This document shows, in pieces, positions 36,271 through 49,300 of a stretch of DNA of 64,000 nt. The translations under genes were made by a program, and so were the position numbers. Numbering within the stretch: position 1 is the stretch's first letter; each line of letters opens with the position of its first letter. The notes below the pieces were generated by a model, which saw only the letters and a program-made list of their open reading frames with translations, searched no databases and was not told where the DNA came from. The stretch is from Conoideocrella luteorostrata (Eukaryota > Ascomycota > Sordariomycetes > Hypocreales > Clavicipitaceae), in assembly GCA_032433595.1 (NCBI GenBank), contig JASWJB010000144.1, forward strand, positions 1 through 64,000, given 5' to 3'.

Positions 36271-39200
36271 GTGCAGTTTGTAGATTTGGCTGAACCAAAT
36301 GGACTGGTGGAGGCACGTTTAGAGTGCAGTCTACTCTGGTCATGGAAATTATTCCACAGCTGTGAAGGAAAGGCACCGCCCCTCGTCGAAATTTGGAAAG
36401 AGTGGTGAACGTCTAAATTGGCGTATTAATTGAGGACGCAAAGAAAGGTCAAACCAAGAAGTATAAGTCTAATGAGCGGATAATTTAAAGAAGGAAAGGG
36501 AAAGTTCCCAGCCAGATTTGATCGAACGGGACATGCATAAAGGTTCATGGCCCGCGCTCCTCTCGCACTTTCTGTACGTGCCAAGACTACGGAGTAAGCT
36601 TTCATTGATAACTGGGACAGTGAATGTAGTCAGCAAGTGTAACCTTGCCAGTGCAGAGCGCAGCTGCAGGTGCAGGTGCAGGCAATTGTTGCCTTGCCTG
36701 TCGGCCCGCTGTGCCTGCCCTGGGCGGACTTCGGTAGCTTCGACAAGACACCATCAGCAGAGGCAAAATGACTGATTTAGACTTCGTATGCACATATTCG
36801 TATTCCCGCACATACAATACCGCTGTGTGTCCAATTTCTGATGCCCAAATGGTCGGGTTGAATCATACTTGCAGAGACGGCGCCTGGTCTGAACAAATGC
36901 CAGTGATTCGCCGTCTTTGTTAGCCAGACCTACAAATGCAATCAATGGCAAGACGTTCTGTGCCTTGCCTTCAGACAAGAGCACGCAAAAACGCCACCCG
37001 TAATGTCCTTTTACCATCTATCGACGGTCCTCCTATAGTATTTGCTTCGAGACTTCTGTCACTTTCTTGCCGACGAGAAACGAACAAGACCACGATATAT
37101 CACGCCCAGCCTGTTTCCCAACAACTTGTTGCAGCGTGAACAGAGAAAGTATTTGCCAAAGCCTTATTACTCACAGATCGCTATTCCTACTACTTGCCTC
37201 ATGTATTAAGCAGAATCGCCCGACGCAGAGATGCATGGCGGAGAAGCCCGATATCTCGATGCTGGCAGGTCTTTGAGCAAATTTTGGTCGTCAGTATCAT
37301 GCATTGACACAAATATTTTCCTTCCCTTTGAGGCAACGGAGACAACTCTGCAGCCCTGCCGTTGAAAGCTCAACCCGACCCCGCCCGACTCCACGCATGA
37401 TGTGAAGTGAGGCTGACCAAACGACTGGTAAGTGAGTACGGTGGCAATTCTGTGGCGTTGCATCAATGGAAGAGCAAGAAGCTCATTTGCCAATTGGTCT
37501 AGGCCTAAAGATGACGCAAGCAAGCGACAAGTCATCGAGATTCGCAACAACATTCCTATCATCGTAAGTGTGCTGGCATTGATCCTACTTTGTGGAAAAG
37601 ATGCTGTTACCATTCGGCAAATAGGTCACCGACGGATACCAACATTGCTTACAAGACCTCCGGTTTACTATGATTACTACGATCCGCGCAGATATCAACC
37701 AAAACAGCGTCCAGCAGCATGTCATGATAATTGATCGCGAGTAATCCTCATATCGATGGAAGCAACCCTCGCCGAAAACAGGGAAGTGAAGCAAAAGGCC
37801 TCACAATCAGTTGTATCGGAGTCTACCACCGAGGGCGAGCAACCCCGCTCTGGGTGTGTGCTGGTGGCCGAAAGGCGAACATGTTTTCTTGAGGCAACAA
37901 ACCCATTTTGCCCATCAGCAAATAGTGGGAGCTTGACCCCTGCTAGTTGCATCTTATGCAGCTACTATCTCTGTCCCTTGCCACCCGCGTGTCATATGTT
38001 CTCCCATCAGAACCCTGTACAACCCTGTCATTAACTCGCATTTGTTCACCTGCACCCTGAATGGGACTTTTCGGGAGCTCAAACTTCCAACGAGTTGCTC
38101 CAGCCGTTCAGCTGAATCTCACGGTATTTCTTACATGAGAAACGACGGTCAAGGATCCAGCCGGAACCCACCACGACATCATCTTGATCTGACCAGACTT
38201 CCAAATATTTGCTGTGGGTGGCAAATTACACCTTTGCTGGGAGATTGACATATTCACACCTCGGTCGAATGCCTTCCTTCAATAAACAGTTTGCCACTGC
38301 CGTCTTTCTTCATTTCGGTCACGGAATGTGTAGCCTTTTCGAGCTTCAACAGCAAACGTCCTTGTTCAGCTTGCAAGGGAGATACAGCACGTTTTTTACC
38401 GTCCAAGATACCGTGGTGTACTTCATTCAGAGCATCAATTTTTGTTCCGGGAATTTCAGAATGGACGCTCCGGTAGTACAGCCAGCATCAACAGAGACCT
38501 CGTACGAGACCACCGCAGCTTTGGCAGCCCTCCGCGCAATGCCAATATCTCTCGCTTGTAACCGTTCTGTGCTGTCATTTCTTCAATGAACTCACTGGAT
38601 AATGACTTTTAAACCTATAAGATGGCACACGTATGACCCCACCACGCAATAAGTAATGCCGTGTAACTTATTATAGTTCGCTGGTTTCCGAGATCGTCAC
38701 TGAGCTAGGATTGTCGGCTTGCAGGAAAATATGCGCGAGCTTGCCTCATTTGGATGCCTTTACTGCCCTGCCTCTCGCCTTTTCTCATATCTCTTGAGTC
38801 TATCTGGCAGTAAATAAAGCTGACATGCATGTAACCTAGACAGAAAAAAGGCCAGGCGGACAAATATGAACCTGTTGTCTCTCTAGGGCAATTGGATGCC
38901 AAGACCTGGCACAACATACCCTTGCTATTCCGGTGGCAACAAGTTTGACTTTCCTTTTTATTCCCTTTTATAACGGTGTACATTTTTGCCGGATGTGTAC
39001 GTAAGGAGTTACCAGTACCTACCTATGCTCACCAGGTTAAGCATAAGTACGACCTTTTCCCCCTTTGATATAACCGGCCGCAACCCAGTTCTCCTACAAA
39101 GGCTCGTCTCTCCAAGTCATCTCCATTATCAGTGATGTGAGCCATACATAGGAGACATTTTGAGGTGGTATATAATTCAATAAGAGTACGTATTCGTTCT

Positions 39201-39369
39201 TCACACTTTAAGGTCGACGTATAGTTTAAGCTAACTATCACAAAGTCGTGTCTTCACCAGATTGCAGAGTGTTTTGACACATCTATCCTTTTAGACTTCG
39301 GTTCCTCCCATTTTGTCCTGCCCATTCGCGCAAAATCGTGGATCCTTTCATCACTAAGCCTGACAAGCA
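36271..39369. other. Intergenic, 3.1 kb
   Basis: No intact gene seen. TACGGAGTA is at 36588-36596. A minus-strand protein-like stretch at 38070-38590 is listed separately. The rest holds short, unrelated frames. Confidence 0.45.
38070..38590 (-). pseudogene. Unidentified decayed coding stretch
   Basis: On the minus strand one frame reads IGIARRAAKAAVVSYEVSVD; a frame change follows, then KIDALNEVHHGILDGKKRA and LLLKLEKATHSVTEMKKDG, and about 100 bp later in another frame DDVVVGSGWILDRRFSCKK. Composition and absence of stops over these blocks look coding, but the frames do not join through evident introns. It could be a decayed gene or a multi-exon gene with unusual splice sites. Family unknown. 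Confidence 0.3.
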
Positions 39370-39758
39370 ATGTCCCAACCTTCTTCTACCGGCGCTGTGC
39401 GCAACTTTTCAACACAGTGCGACTCCACCCATCTCACTGACTTCGTGATCAATACTTACCTTAAGCATTCAAAAGGAATTGCCTCCACACAACTAGAGTA
39501 GCTAATCCTCAGGGTATCATTAGAACTGTCAGCTTAGAAAGCCGACCTGACAACATTCGCCATCAGTATAGCACCGCCCCAAAGGATGGTTCTTACAGCA
39601 TCAACCGCTTCATCGATCCCGGCCGATTTGTGACGTCTCATCACCCCGATAGCCATATTAGAGGCCCTCCGGGTTTCAGACCTCTACGTGTGAGAGAAGC
39701 CGAACAGCGATCAAGAATTATGCTTGCCAGTGTGGAGGCCCAGTTTAGGCGGCAATAG
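39370..39758 (+). CDS. Small two-exon hypothetical protein, 106 aa
   Basis: Exon 1 is 39370-39444 (ATG at 39370, 25 codons). The 68-nt intron starts GTGATC and ends GCTAATCCTCAG, with a branch-like GCTAAT close to the 3' site. Exon 2 is 39513-39758, ending in TAG. Phase is 0 at the joint. Exon 2 has strongly coding-like text (ESRPDNIRHQYSTAPKDG, then REAEQRSRIMLASVEAQF) with no ATG of its own, so an upstream exon is needed. No signal peptide or known domain; the basic, Arg-rich C-terminus could bind nucleic acid or ribosomes, but this is speculation. The donor is not the preferred GTAAGT/GTATGT, so the first exon is less certain than the second. Confidence 0.45.
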
Positions 39759-39890
39759 ATACGGCAGAGGTGCGCAGAATATGGGCTAACAGGATCTGCT
39801 GATGAATGGTTCTGTACATTACTCCCTTGTCCCTTTTCATAAAAGCTCGATACAATCAGTCTGCTATTATATCATCATTCCTATCCATTC

Positions 39891-40351
39891 ATGAGTAGTA
39901 ATCCATCCGTCGTTCATGTTTCGTCTACTGCATGTATTGTCATGATGCACGAGATGCTTAAACACAGGGAGTCTCTTCCTTTGACCGCTCCACAGGAAGT
40001 CATTACACTTTTTATATATTTTCTGCTTTCCGACCAGGAAATCACTACGAAGTATTCATTTTCCCACAGTCACATAACGTAACCACTTTCTTCTACTTAC
40101 CCACCCATCTTCCGTATCTACAGCCTGGGAAACGAGACGCGCTCCGACACGCTCAGCCTCAGAAGCAACAAAGCAATCTGCTTGACTCTTCCGGCCCAGT
40201 GTTAAGACGCTCAATCTCAATTCTCAGCCTCGTCTACGGTTTGGAGCAGACCCCGCTTCCGTGGGAACTTCCGATTATTTCACACCAACGCGGATCTGCT
40301 GCTCCTAGATCGTTGCGTCTTCGCCCTTCCAACAAGTTGTTAGAACTATAA
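39891..40351 (+). CDS. Possible two-exon hypothetical protein, 111 aa
   Basis: A 76-codon open block ending in TAA at 40351 (GKRDALRHAQPQKQQSNLL; later SLVYGLEQTPLPWELP) has coding-like composition and follows a good acceptor (CTACAG, ending 40123). It can be joined in phase 0 to an ATG exon at 39891-39998 through a 125-nt intron with a weak GTCATT donor. No family is recognised. It could also be the 3' part of the gene just upstream. Confidence 0.3.
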
Positions 40352-41221
40352 CAGATAGTAGACTACTGCTTCATTTCTTTATCTTTATCTTTATCTTTAT
40401 TTTATTTTATTTTTCTTCCCTGCCAATGATACCAGCTCTATGAGAAGACAAGGTTCTCTGACGCGACCACTTTTGAGAAACCTCCAATGCCTCTGTTTGT
40501 TGTTACATATGCATACTTCGTGTTTATTACCTGGCTGTACATCTTGAATATGTATGAAATGAACTATACGCTCAAACGTGGACAGAGGCAGGATTGGATG
40601 ATGATGATGTGCCCCAAACTGCTATAGTTATAGAAAGTAGGAGCCATCCATGTTGAACATTGACATATCAATCCGGAGGCAGACGCCAATTTTTCGCAGC
40701 CGTACCCATCCATCTTGTACTCATTCCCGTTGAACATCATAACATCATACATGTCCGTATGCAAGATACAAGTAATTGCTATGGAGATATCCCTACGTTT
40801 GTAGTAGTCACGATCTATTACGGGCGTGGTAAACTGGACATGCAGAGCCAAGAACTCCTGTCTATTAAGCGCGAAAATCGACTATTATACAACCGTCGGT
40901 AGGAGTGCTGTTAGTCTGCCACTCCATGTTCTACCAGGTAACAAACGACATGGCACTCTCCCCAATGGTCTCAACTGATTATGCCATATAGTCCCCTTCC
41001 GTCTATTCAAGAGTCCGAAACCAGAACGACCATCCACTTCTAAAATGAAAATTGAAACAAGTCGGCAGCGATTAGTTGCCTCAGGGCAGGCCCAGCGCTT
41101 GGGCTCCAGCCCCACCACAACCACGTACAACGTTGCCCCCCTATTTCTCTTGTATCTTCTACCCTGTCATCATCCCTTTCTCTATCTGTTGTTTCGCGCA
41201 TCGTGGACAAAGAAAATGTGT
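40352..41221. other. Intergenic
   Basis: No gene supported. It is the 3' flank of the phosphate carrier gene. Short open frames on both strands have no family features. Confidence 0.5.
40378..40412. repeat. TTTATC hexanucleotide microsatellite
   Basis: About three to four TTTATC units grading into TTTTA units. Non-coding. Confidence 0.85.
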
Positions 41222-42509
41222 CTATTTGGCAATTTCTACACCGCCAGTGGCACCCAAGGCCTTCTTCAAGTCACCTGTTTGCCCGTTAGCATTTATGACG
41301 TATAAAAGTAGGGTTCTGATTTAGGTTCTGATTTATGTCATTGTACATACCGTAGATGGCGAATTGACCGGCAGTCAGAGTACCAACCATGAAGAGACGA
41401 GCACCAATACCAGTATAAGAGCCACGAAGGCCGAGCTCCTTGGCAATCTTGATGAGACGAGAGGTAGTACCTTCACCAGGGAGACCCTTGGTCTTGTTGA
41501 TCTTGGAGAGCATAGTGTCGGCAGGCTGAGAAACAATGGCGGCAGCGAAACCAGCAATCAGACCAGAGCCAAGGTTGGCAACGGTCTGCATGCCGTCAGA
41601 GAGGGTTTCCTTGGGGTAAGCGCGGAAGACAGCCTCAGCGACCTTCTCGAAGACGACGAACTTGGCCATGGTGTAGGGGATCCTATAATGTGTTAGATTG
41701 CGGCGCATAGAAGTTTAATATCAGGTGGTGAAAGGAACTCACTGCTTGAAGAGAATGGGACCGAATCCAGCGTAGAAAGCACCGATACCCTCGTTCTTGA
41801 GCATCTTGCTGAAACCACCGATAAGACCGTTGGCGTAGGTGGGCTCAGAGACGAGACGGATACGGGTAGCCTCAAGAGGGCAAAGAGCGATATCAGCGAA
41901 GAATTCGGCGGTGGCAGAAGAGGCGAGGTAGACAGCAGTGCGGTTCTGGGAGGCGCTCTCGTAACCGAGAACGTTGATCCACTGCTGCTTGAAGAACTCG
42001 TAACCACCGAACTTCAGAGCACCCTGGAGAAAGTAACCGGCAAAGGTAGGACCAACACCGGTCAAGAGAGCGCCAGCACCCTCGTTCTGGACGACCTGGC
42101 GGAAACCGCCGAGCAAACCACGGTTGTAAGTCTTGGGGTCGAGCTGGATACGGGTCTTGACGCTGTTTGGAAAAAACGTTAGCGAACGGGTTCAGTAGCA
42201 AAATAAACGCTGTTCGCAAGGGGCCGCGACAGCCACCAATAGTGACGCCATCGCGCCTGCAATTTCGGCATCGGGGACAAAGGGGTTCGACGCAATCAGA
42301 GCGCCTCGGAACAGAATCATTGTAGAGCATGGAACGTACACATCGACGGGGGTAAGGCCACCGTGGGTGACAGAGCAGCAGACGGCACCAGCCAGCGCGA
42401 AGCGGGAGTACAGAGCAAGGCCAGAGAGCTTCTGGGGCTCAGCAGCCTTGACATTCTGGACGACGGCATCGACCTTGGTCGAGCCAGTGGATTTCGCATC
42501 GCTAGCCAT
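41222..42509 (-). CDS. MIR1: Mitochondrial phosphate carrier
   Basis: Four exons on the minus strand: 42509-42340, 42162-41743, 41682-41351 and 41274-41222, giving 324 aa; all joints are GT-AG and in phase. Three mitochondrial-carrier repeats are visible from their signature helices: PVDVVKTRIQ (spanning the first intron), [10 protein letters not shown] and [10 protein letters not shown]. The text around them ([45 protein letters not shown]) is characteristic of the Mir1/PiC phosphate carrier, which imports inorganic phosphate with protons across the inner mitochondrial membrane for ATP synthesis. Length fits the family (about 300-330). The final exon is only 53 nt. Codon use is strongly biased to C-ending codons, as expected for an abundant protein. 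Confidence 0.96.
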
Positions 42510-45157
42510 TGTGATTGAAGATACTGACGATTCTTCAGATAAACCTGAAGAACTAGTACAGAGTGGAGTTGGGGGGAGGGAAAGATGGAAGTCGAAGTGT
42601 CGACGTGAAGTGGATTGGAGGGGAAAGAGGATCACAGAAAAGGGAAAAAACCAGACAGGTGGTTTTGAGGTCTTTTTCGGTGTTGCGGCCACCGGGCAGG
42701 CACGGGGCAAGGTAGGCCACTCCGTATGGGGCACGCTCTTGCCAAGTCCCGAAGGGATTGAAAAAAAAAATATTAGCTCGGAAACATTCGGGTGTTCCCA
42801 TTGGCGCGACGACAGCCACACATCAGGCACATCCATCAGCCACTTACAGTCGTTCATCTGGCATTGCACACTGTCCTAGTACTACTGGAGTCGTTCACCT
42901 TGTCGAAATAGAATAAAACTTCTGATGGCGGGGAAATCCACACGCTCCTTTAGCCCAACAACCAAAATAACAGAAAGAGCTCAATCTACATTTGCAGCGC
43001 CTCGATCAAGTTCGAAATGCCCTTCCATCCAGTGATTCACTCCCATGGCGTAGTGCTCACGTACACCGGATATACCTCGGACCTCTCGCCCCGAACCATT
43101 CAGCATTCTTCATCAACCAACGTGTCCAAGTGAGTCGCCGCGGGAAGTGAAACGTCGAGACCAATTTCGTCCGCCCTGTAACGAGTTGACGCAATCAACT
43201 GTATAGGTCGCACAACACATTTTTAATCGACTCTGTATTACTCCATAATCATCCTGTCAATACACCTTGAAAAGTTTCCTTGTTTCTCATCTTCCTTGCC
43301 GTCAATTTAAATATATCAAAGACTGTTTTTCATCATACGCCGTGCCTACAATACTTGAAACAGGAAGATTGCATCACACAGTGCATAGTTCCTCCGTACT
43401 TGTATGGAATTGCGATTTCTTGTCGTGGCTGAATCGCCTACCAGAACACTCTGCGCCACATCCGACTGCTAGGTCACCTACCCTATAAGCTCACGAATTT
43501 CGCCGTCAAGATACGCCGTGAGCTCATTTTGAGGTTCCAGCATGTCTAAAAGGGCATCCTCTCATGTTCTCGTTCCCTCTCATGTTCTCGTTCCCTCTCA
43601 TGTTCTTGTTCTTCAGCATTAGTAGAAACTAAAACAGCTATATAGGCTCATGACTTAACCAATCGCATGGGTAGTCTTCCTGAATGGCCAGGATACATTG
43701 GGGATAGCACGTAGGTATTAACTGTCGCTACACCATGATGGTGATAGTTGTCAAGAATCTATAATGCACTAGCTAAAACCAAGAAGAATAGTTGCAGGTA
43801 TACTTCCATGACATTGAAGTTCCCTGATCAGACTTGTCATCTTTTTGTATGAGCGAATTTCGGAAATTTACAGAATTTCAAACAGATTGTTGGCGCAATG
43901 CGTGCCTCCCACATAGCGCGGTTCGCACAAATCGCGCAGTCCGGCTCATTGCAACATCCAAAAACACTTCTAGAGACGTTGAAGCCTGCCTGTCGAAAAT
44001 TTTCTTAAGATGCTACAAGCCCCCACGTGAAGCGTCTAATTAATTCAGGTTTATGCAACATCACTGTGTGGCCAGCAGTTCGCGTGTGCTCAAATACGAG
44101 TCATCACCACCGGTTTGACAACAGATAAGATACCATCTCGCCATGTCAGAAGCGACGCAAAAGTACGAAGTCAAGGGCTTGATTATCAAGAGTATAGAGC
44201 AAAAGCTTTTGTCAGGGAGGGAATTGGCTTGTTCGGTGACTCAGTCCATAAACTAGTTGTTGTGGACGTCTCGGACATTTAGGCGTTATCTCCAACGTTA
44301 CCTCCGGGTATGATTCCAACCTTCATTGCTTTGCGGAGTTCGCACGGGATTCAAAATACAACATAAAGCTAAATAATTACTAATACATTCCATTTAACAA
44401 CTGGTCGGTTTCGAGCCTCGCCACTTAAACCCCGATCCAATGCCGATTATGCAAACTGGGCAATAACGTCATGGAAGAGGAGTACTCTGTACTAGACTAA
44501 CTAATAAATTACCGCTTTTAAAGTGCTGATGTGCCGAGGCTTTTCGCTACTTGAGTGGAACTCCTGCGTTGTGATTGGGCAATTAACCTCTGTTATCCGA
44601 ACGCTACACCCCACTTCGATCCAGATCCATCGATCGCGGCGGAGTCGTTGGTATTGAAGTTTTTGAACGAACGATAGCTAAACCAACGGTTGGCAAATTC
44701 TTCTTCACCAATGTACTAAAATACAAAGCTGATTTTGACGTGAAAGGTGGCTAGATCATACAGTCGGCAGCCAACTGTGTCTTTTGGTGCTCGATGAATC
44801 GTTGAAGCGTATTAGCCCAGAGGCAGTTTAAAGTTCAACTCTGATTCCACACAGTGGTAATGTCCGCCATAACCCCCCCCCACTTGGGCGATCGGTCTTT
44901 TCGAAGTGGCGTTTGAGAAAACGTATTCAAGAAATATGACGTTACTCCGCCGTACCGGAGATAAGCTTGACAGTCTAGCACAAAGTACAAACTCGATGTA
45001 GTCAGTGGCGGCTTCTTCATGTCCTTGAGCCACATAAAGGAGGTCAGGCTGCTCCCAAGAACCATCACCAAATAGTCCTTTATTCACTCACGCGCCAGCG
45101 AGAAGAAGGAAACTTTAACAACCTCCAAAACTTCGATCGAAAGTAAAATCACACACA
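42510..45157. other. Intergenic between divergent carrier and dehydrogenase genes
   Basis: Shared upstream region of 2.6 kb. It has a near copy of the motif (CACTCCGTA, about 42720), a three-unit 18-bp repeat at 43559-43612, and no supported gene. Exons for small proteins cannot be excluded. Confidence 0.5.
43559..43612. repeat. 18-bp tandem repeat, three units
   Basis: CTCTCATGTTCTCGTTCC occurs three times; the last unit has TTGTTC in place of TCGTTC. Non-coding. Confidence 0.9.
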
Positions 45158-46376
45158 ATGGCAACTGATTATAAGTTCGAAGGATGGATGGGCCTGGATG
45201 CCGAGTCCGCGAAAGGCAACATGGTTTGGCAGGAGTATGAGCCTAAGCCATGGGAAGAGACTGATGTCGACATCAAAGTCACCAACTCTGGTATCTGCGG
45301 CTCCGACCTACACACTCTTCGTTCTGGCTGGGTAAGCTTTGAGATACAACTCAAACGTTGACAGACGGCCCTGAAACCAAGTTACTAACGCTAGGCTGAT
45401 GAGTAGGGTCAAACTCCTTATCCCTGTGTTGTTGGCCACGAAATCGTTGGTTTAGCTGTCCGTGTCGGTTCTAAGGCTGAGGGCGGCATCAAGGTCGGCG
45501 ATCTCGTCGGCGTTGGAGCACAATCTGACTCCTGCTTGGGCCGCGATGGACCTTGCAATGAGTGTAGCAACGGCTCCGAGAACTACTGCACAAAGAATGT
45601 CAACACATATGGTTCAGTACACCGCAATGGTGGGAAAGCGTATGGTGGCTATTCGCTGTACCACCGATGCCCATCGCATTTTGTAATCAAAATTCCTGAT
45701 GGTCTTGCACCGGAATATGCCGCCCCTATGCTTTGTGGTGGCGTTACTGTATACTCGCCGTTGAAACACTTTGGAGCGGGCCCGGGCAAGAAGGTTGCCA
45801 TCGCTGGTGTTGGAGGCCTCGGCCATTTCGCGGTATTATTTGCCAAAGCGCTGGGTGCTGATGAGGTTGTTGGCATCTCACGCAAGGCTAGTAAGCGACA
45901 AGAAGCTCTAGACCTTGGATGTGATGACTATATCGCTACGGACGACGATGAAGACTGGGGAAAGCACAATGCGCGCCGGTTTGACCTCATCATCAACACC
46001 GTTTCGTCTGAGAAGGTATGTTTGAACCAACTCAGTGCCCAATCGGAACGCTGAGAGGAGACAAAGATAGCTAACGTGTGCCTTACAGATGCCTATGGGA
46101 CACTACCTCAGCACACTAGGCTTGGATGGCACTCTCGTACAGGTTGGCGCCCCGGAAGGGCCTGTGCCGCTGCGTGTATTCAACATAATTCCTGGCCGCC
46201 GCAGGATTGCTGGATCTGGTATTGGTAGTCCCAAGGAGATTCGCGATATGTTCCAGTTGGCAGTGGAAAAACAAATCAAGCCATGGGTGGAGAAACGTCC
46301 TATGAAGGATGCTAACCGGGCCATAATCGATATGGAAGCTGGCAAGGCGAGATTCCGATACGTGCTCCAGAACTAA
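45158..46376 (+). CDS. NADP-dependent zinc alcohol dehydrogenase (cinnamyl-alcohol/ADH6-like)
   Basis: Three exons: 45158-45331, 45407-46015 and 46089-46376, giving 356 aa; donors are GTAAGC and GTATGT, acceptors TAG and CAG, all phase 0. Zinc-dependent MDR features: catalytic-zinc Cys in SGICGSDLHTLRSGW (the first intron falls just after it), the GHE motif in YPCVVGHEIVG, and structural-zinc cysteines in DSCLGRDGPCNECSNGSENYC. The Rossmann GVGGLGH is followed by GISRKASKR, where Ser-Arg-Lys after the second strand favours NADP(H). The set matches yeast ADH6/ADH7 and plant CAD-like enzymes, which reduce medium-chain and aromatic aldehydes. Cytosolic, no signal peptide. The substrate is not predictable from the sequence. 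Confidence 0.94.
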
Positions 46377-49300
46377 GGCGCCACCCTCATATTGCGTTTC
46401 TCGGTTGGTTTTTTTTAGTATCAAACACACCAAGGTGGAAGTTGCGCACGTGCAATTCGAATGCGGGATTGGCCGACGTCAAATACGGGAAGCAGAGAGG
46501 CTTTGTGGACCTTCACTCAGCGATGTAGAGTAGTCATGAGGATACGAAATTGACATAAAATGTAGACACCAAGCGTCGTCTGAAGTATATGCATGCTAGG
46601 TCATCGACCCATGAAGTGGTCGACATTAGCTCAGCTTATCCGATATCGTATCTCATGGGTGGAAATACGGTCCAGTATGACCTGATATCTGGTGTTCGAG
46701 ATCAAGCCACGAAGAGTCTGATAAATAGTGTGGTTTAACTTAACAGTATTCGGTGGATCTGATACCGGAAGTGCGGCTGCCTTGCAAGAGCGTCAGCGAT
46801 CAATGTTACGGTATGCTGAGCATCCCTGGTTGTATGAGCTATGCAGCACCGCATCAACCGGAGTTGTGGAACGAGGATCGATCGTTAACGTCAGAGTTGG
46901 ACAAGCACCGAGATTGTACCAATAAGATATCGCTGGCTGAAGGTGTTCAACTGGTGTGCATGCATGAAGGAGGAGTCAGTGGATGCGCGAGCGAACTAGT
47001 TGCCTTGGACGAAGTGGACAACCTCGTATTTGACGCATCGGGTGGGAAGGCACTACCGACCACGGCGTCGTGTCCGGAGCAGGACCGCGGGCAGGATACT
47101 AGTTAGAGGCTGTCTCCGCGCTGCCACTTCGGTGTCTCTCTTGACTACCCAGTATGGACTCCGTACAGGGGTACGATACGATACGATACGATACACACAA
47201 ATGAGAAAATATCCTTCATTTGTGCTTTTGCCCAAGGCATTTCACATTTCATACTCACCGCGGATTTCTTTTGCCTGTTTGTCTTACTGCGTTTTCTTTT
47301 TACTTTGTTTGAGGTTTGATGCAGGGCGCCGGCGCCATGCAGGGGCCGTTGAACGTGCAACGCCGCCTTGCACACGCTTTATGCAGACGCCATGTACGAC
47401 AATGTTGTGCGATCTGATGTGAAAATTTTTTTGTCTTACAGCGCCGCGGATAGCGACCACTGACGATTTCTCCCCACACCAAACAAACAAGAAGAGACAG
47501 CCGTTGCCGATGTGGAGGCTCCAAGCAGATGATGTTGGGTTCATTGACCACAATACGGCCTGACAAAAACCGTGAATCTCCACCATACGAGAGATCGCCC
47601 CAGAAAAGCCCGAAGTTCGGTAAAAGCTGCCTTCAATATTGTGCGTAATAGTACAATATGTGATAGGTTCGCGGCTTAGCTAGCTGCTTGGTTTTGCATC
47701 GTGATCACCACTCAATGCATGCCACCTGTTTACTGGTGTGGTGTAGCTGCACGTCAGCCCAATCAATGATGGGATTGGCAGCTCGCAGTACTCCGTACCG
47801 TACCTCCTATTTCATCCAGGTAAAATTCTTGGCAAAAGATAAACTGAGAATAACTGCCTCGCCCCTGTAATCGGTTGGCAACCCGAAAGACGATTACTCC
47901 GTAATTCCGTAGTAATTACGGAATAGAGACCAGGGACTAGGGACCAGGGAGTACGGAGGAGGAAGTACACAAAAACAAAACTTACTAAAATAATACGGGG
48001 ATGATACGGAGCGAGTTGGCCAAGCCAGGATGCCAGGTGCAAGTTCCGCTTATCTGCACGTCGAGAAGACCGGCTGGCTTGGCCAAGTCTTAACCAGTCA
48101 TCTCAAATATTGTCTACGTCATAATCAAGAAGAGGGTCGAGACGCTGAAGCAAGAGCACAATTATGGGCTTCAAAAACGTTGACAAATACAACAGTTGTT
48201 CTTTCGTGAGCTTGGGCAATTCCTTGCGCGCATGAAAAACAAAGAAAGAAAGAAAATCTTTAAAATAAATAAATAAATAAACAAGTACATAAAAATTAAT
48301 TAATTTTTTTCTTTTGAACGACTCATGCATGTGCTACGTGCGACTTTGGTAGACCCCAGTTACCAAATCATGAACCAAAAGCATCTGACTGGACCACTGG
48401 ATTGAGACTACTGCTGACAAGTCGGCGGCGCAGGGAACACGAGAAGTGGCAAAGCCATACAGGGAGCCACCACACCACCTCTCCGATTGAGAGAGTCTTA
48501 GTTACTCCGTACAACCCCAGTTACGGCGACGCAGAATGATTAAAAAAAAAAAAATAAGAATTGCAGAAAGTAATTCATATTGGCTGCTGCGAGGTCTTCG
48601 TTTAAGCCTGGCAAACCTTTACGAGCGGCAATTGCTGGAAATAGGGGGTGCCGAAAGAAACTGGGCACAAAAGAAATAGCTTTACTGGACGTGAAGCCAT
48701 TAGGTTCTGACCAGCCTGCTCCTCTAGTATATGACGTGCATGATGCGAACAGCCCTGGTGCCGAACAAAGCATCTTGATGGCTTGAGGCGTATTATTACG
48801 AGTTGGCCGGTCTTATAGTTTGTGTTTGCTCGCCGCATGATAGACCGAGCGCCACAACATTCACAGGATTCTGCTGGTTTCTACGGTTTCTACGAAGTAC
48901 GACTTCACGACTTCACGGCTCCAAGATTCTTCCTCTGCACTCACACTCCAATAAGTCTTGTTGTTGGCGGCAGCCCTAAACTACCAATGTCCCCACAGTG
49001 GACAGACAGGCAGACGGACCCACATTGATACGGGTCAGCCACCGGGAAATGGCGCATAGAGATTGTACCGGCCCAACAGTCGTTCAATCCACCTGCTGTA
49101 GGACCGTACGGTGCTAAATTTGGAGGTTGCCTCGCCCACTCCTCCCACTCGACCTGACCACATGGAAAACGGGGTGGTAGCTCTGGGCTTGTCTCCGCTG
49201 GGGGGGAACCTTTGGTCTTCGAATAGGAAATTCTGCCACGCGCAAGCAGACGGACTAAAGGCGCGCGTTCCTGAGGCCTTAACACATTCTTTCAGCTACA

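Noticed and set aside
42367..42879. 170-codon frame antisense to the phosphate carrier start
   Set aside because: Overlaps exon 1 and the 5' flank of a certain gene; no motif.
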